From Comamonadaceae bacterium (lineage in GTDB: Bacteria; Pseudomonadota; Gammaproteobacteria; Burkholderiales; Burkholderiaceae): 41,165 bases of DNA. The stretch's first letter is position 1; every line of letters begins with the position of its first letter. The DNA lies in contig CANNNH010000002.1 in the NCBI GenBank assembly GCA_947505915.1, positions 1-41,165 of the forward strand, written 5' to 3'. Made by a program: the position numbers and the translations under genes. Shown piece by piece: positions 39,095-41,165 of this stretch. The notes below the pieces were generated by a model. The model made no database searches and was not told where the DNA came from. It saw only the letters and a program-made list of their open reading frames with translations.

Positions 39095-40282
39095 TCAATC
39101 AGATAAGAACAAAGATTGCAGATCATTGAGAAAGTCAAAGCCGCGCTCCGTAGGTCTGAGGCTTGTCAGGTCACGCTCAATCAGGCCCTTTCGCTCGGCT
39201 TCGTCCAGGCCGGTTTGCAAGGCGCTCACGGGCAAACCGGTTTTTTCGGCAAAGTCCTGCAACTTGAAACCATCGCGCAAACGCAGGGCATTGAGCATGT
39301 ACTCAAAGGGCAAATCTGCGCGGCTGACTTCCGCCTCTTGACTGACCGCCTCGCCTGCCAGGGCATTGTCTATATATAGCCGCGGTTCGCGCCAGCGCAC
39401 CTGGCGCACGATGCGGTGCGCAAAACTGAGTTTGCTGTGCGCGCCTGCCCCAATGCCCAGGTAGTCGCCAAATTGCCAGTAATTCAAATTATGAAAGCAA
39501 CGGTGGCCGGGTTTGGCATAGGCCGAGACCTCATAGCGCTGCATGCCCGCTTGAGCTGTCATCTCGGTGATGCGGTCGAGCATGGCGTAGGCCAGGTCTT
39601 CCTCCGGTATCACAGGCGGGAACTTGGCAAAGTAGGTGTTGGGCTCAATGGTCAGGTGGTAAATGGAGATGTGGGGCGGACTCAAGGCCAATGCCTGGCG
39701 CATGTCTTTTTCAAGGCCTGCCAGGGTTTGGCCGGGCAAGGCGTACATGATGTCCAGGTTAAAGGTCTCAAAACTGGCAGCGGCCTCTTCCACCGCAGCA
39801 ATGGCTTGCGCGCTGTCATGCACCCGGCCCAGAGCTTTCAGGTGCGCGTCATTGAAGCTTTGAACGCCGACCGACAAGCGTGTCACGCCCGCGCTGCGAA
39901 AGGCCTTGAAACGGTCTTTTTCAAAGGTGCCAGGATTGGCTTCCAGCGTGATTTCGCAGTCAGCGTCCAGCCGGAGGCGAGCGCGGATGTCGGCCAGCAG
40001 CCGGTCAATCGCCGCCGGCGAAAAAAGGCTGGGCGTGCCGCCACCGATGAAGATGCTGTGCACGCTGCGGCCCCAGATGTGCGGCAGCGAGGCCTCCAGG
40101 TCAGCGATCAGAGCATCGATGTAGCGCTGCTCCGGCAGCTCAGCGCGGGCCATTTCGTGCGAGTTGAAATCACAGTAAGGGCATTTCTTGATGCACCAGG
40201 GCAGGTGCACATACAAAGACAGCGGCGGCAGCGCGGCCAGTTGCAGCGTGCCGGCGCGCATGTAGTGTTGAACGTCTTTCAT
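39095..40282 (-). CDS. hemW: Heme chaperone HemW (radical SAM, HemN-like)
   Basis: The 395-residue protein has the radical SAM motif C-x3-C-x2-C in PWCIKKCPYCDFNSHE. The residue two places after the last cysteine is Phe, so the fourth Cys of true HemN (C-x3-C-x2-C-x-C) is missing, which marks HemW rather than coproporphyrinogen dehydrogenase. Further motifs are FIGGGTPSLFSPAAIDRLL, EANPGTFEKDRF, RLSVGVQSFND and the HemN C-terminal domain. HemW binds heme and delivers it to membrane proteins. The ATG at 40282 overlaps the rdgB stop by four bases (ATGA), fixing the start. Annotation pipelines often call such genes coproporphyrinogen oxidase. Confidence 0.93.
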   Translation of the reverse strand: MKDVQHYMRAGTLQLAALPPLSLYVHLPWCIKKCPYCDFNSHEMARAELPEQRYIDALIADLEASLPHIWGRSVHSIFIGGGTPSLFSPAAIDRLLADIRARLRLDADCEITLEANPGTFEKDRFKAFRSAGVTRLSVGVQSFNDAHLKALGRVHDSAQAIAAVEEAAASFETFNLDIMYALPGQTLAGLEKDMRQALALSPPHISIYHLTIEPNTYFAKFPPVIPEEDLAYAMLDRITEMTAQAGMQRYEVSAYAKPGHRCFHNLNYWQFGDYLGIGAGAHSKLSFAHRIVRQVRWREPRLYIDNALAGEAVSQEAEVSRADLPFEYMLNALRLRDGFKLQDFAEKTGLPVSALQTGLDEAERKGLIERDLTSLRPTERGFDFLNDLQSLFLSD

Positions 40283-40884
40283 GCAGCGAGCCAACGCTCC
40301 CGCATCAGGGCCATCATCTGCCTGGCGGCCAGACCCCGGTGACTGTGGGCGTTTTTGACATCCACCGGCAACTCGGCAAAGGTTTTGCCAAAAGCCGGGA
40401 TGTACATCACCGGGTCAAAACCAAAACCGTTGCTGCCGACCGGCACGCGGGTAATTTCGCCCGCCACACGGCCCACAGCAATCAGCGGCTCGGGATCGTC
40501 GGCAGAGCGCACCGCCACCAGGGTGCTGACCAGCGCAGCACGGCGGTCTGGCTGCCCGGCCATTTGCTCGAGCAAGGCCCGCACATTGTTATCGTCACCT
40601 TTGGCGTAGCCGAACTGCATGGCGTAAAAAGCAGTGTCGACCCCCGGCAAACCGCCAAAAGCCTCTACGCACAGGCCGGCGTCGTCGGCCAGTGCAGGCA
40701 AACCGCTCTGGGCGGCAGCATGACGGGCCTTGGCCAGGGCGTTTTCAACAAAGGTGCGAAAAGGCTCTTCGGCTTCGCCAATACCGAGCTCGGACTGGCG
40801 CAGCAGTTCCACGCCCAGCGGCGCCAGCATGGCTTGCAGCTCGGCCAGCTTGCCTTGGTTGTTAGAGGCTAGAACGATTTTCAT
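40279..40884 (-). CDS. rdgB: XTP/dITP pyrophosphatase (house-cleaning)
   Basis: The 201-residue protein begins MKIVLASNNQGKLAELQAML, with the catalytic DDAGLCVEAFGGLPGV, RAALVSTLVAVRS and NGFGFDPVMYIPAFGKTFAEL. This is the Ham1/RdgB family, which hydrolyses dITP, ITP and XTP to keep deaminated purines out of nucleic acids. The ATG at 40884 is used; in-frame upstream residues are not conserved in character. It is coupled to hemW. Betaproteobacteria often have rph (RNase PH) directly before rdgB; that gene is not visible here. Confidence 0.95.
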   Translation of the reverse strand: MKIVLASNNQGKLAELQAMLAPLGVELLRQSELGIGEAEEPFRTFVENALAKARHAAAQSGLPALADDAGLCVEAFGGLPGVDTAFYAMQFGYAKGDDNNVRALLEQMAGQPDRRAALVSTLVAVRSADDPEPLIAVGRVAGEITRVPVGSNGFGFDPVMYIPAFGKTFAELPVDVKNAHSHRGLAARQMMALMRERWLAA

Positions 40885-41165
40885 GCCGCCAATACTAACC
40901 GCGGCAAACAGCTCCAACACAAGCCGGCACAGATTGCCTCGCTCTCTATGCACGCACTTGTTTTGCCATGCACCTGCGGACTCTGCCGTATGACGTGGCC
41001 GACCGCTTGCCTACGGCTAAAGCTTCGACAGCCATCTGGATAAACAACTGCATATCGCCGAGTTTCGTGTCAGCCAGCGTTCAGAACCTGTTGCTGCACC
41101 CCCAGTTCAATAGCCACGTCGTGCGTTCCATAAAGCTTTTTGGAAATATATTTAGTATTCCGCAA
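40885..41165. other. Right edge: no recognisable gene
   Basis: The last 281 bases contain the upstream region of rdgB. A 35-codon minus-strand frame (MQLFIQMAVEALAVGKRSAT...) loosely recalls a LysR-type N-terminus but is too short to call. The plus strand shows nothing recognisable. Expected rph is absent. A remnant of a mobile or degraded gene is possible. Confidence 0.5.

Noticed and set aside
39095..40282. Assignment as coproporphyrinogen III dehydrogenase (hemN)
   Set aside because: The CIKKCPYCDF motif lacks the fourth cysteine found in true HemN, so HemW fits better.

Overview
The window reads as chromosomal DNA of a betaproteobacterium, most likely Comamonadaceae (Polaromonas/Rhodoferax/Variovorax-like). 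This rests on GC-rich codon use, a complete urt urea transporter beside urease genes, a long-form infA, an ABC transporter with an NMT1/THI5-like binding protein, and dispersed GC-rich intergenic repeats. The genus is inference. Most of the window serves nitrogen scavenging from purine-derived compounds and urea.

Layout. 1-1250: partial TPR gene, a decayed IS3-type transposase start, a G-rich non-coding stretch and tRNA-Ser(CGA). 1323-10095: a lipoprotein, then a ureide block: uraH divergent from a GntR/FCD regulator, puuE-type allantoinase, a uraD-allC fusion, an M20 hydrolase and an ABC transporter. A TGTATACA operator lies between uraH and the regulator and recurs upstream of the transporter, which also has a sigma-54 promoter. 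10206-12259: toxin-antitoxin and restriction-modification remnants. 12410-13772: a solitary ureD and slyD. 13844-19711: urtABCDE on the minus strand. 19893-21650: an AI-2E-family permease, infA and a small unknown gene.

21977-26418 carries the most striking locus: a 1160-residue protein joining an NCS1-type permease, a cysteine-rich module, a histidine kinase and a receiver, translationally coupled to a LuxR-type response regulator. It is divergent from ureA, which has its own sigma-54 promoter. 26546-31391 holds ureA, two copies of an 84-bp repeat, a 60-residue His-rich membrane peptide, ureBCEFG, then tRNA-Ser(TGA). Together these encode ureide breakdown to urea and ammonia, urea uptake, hydrolysis by a nickel enzyme, and a likely transport-coupled sensor.

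31667-38550 is an unrelated, partly AT-richer cytoskeleton/envelope block: a FixJ-like regulator, a bactofilin coupled to an MreB paralogue, a multi-TM histidine kinase, a glutamine amidotransferase, a winged-helix regulator, and an opposing bactofilin-M23 peptidase-bactofilin operon. The window ends with a small membrane protein, hemW, rdgB and about 280 bp without a recognisable gene.
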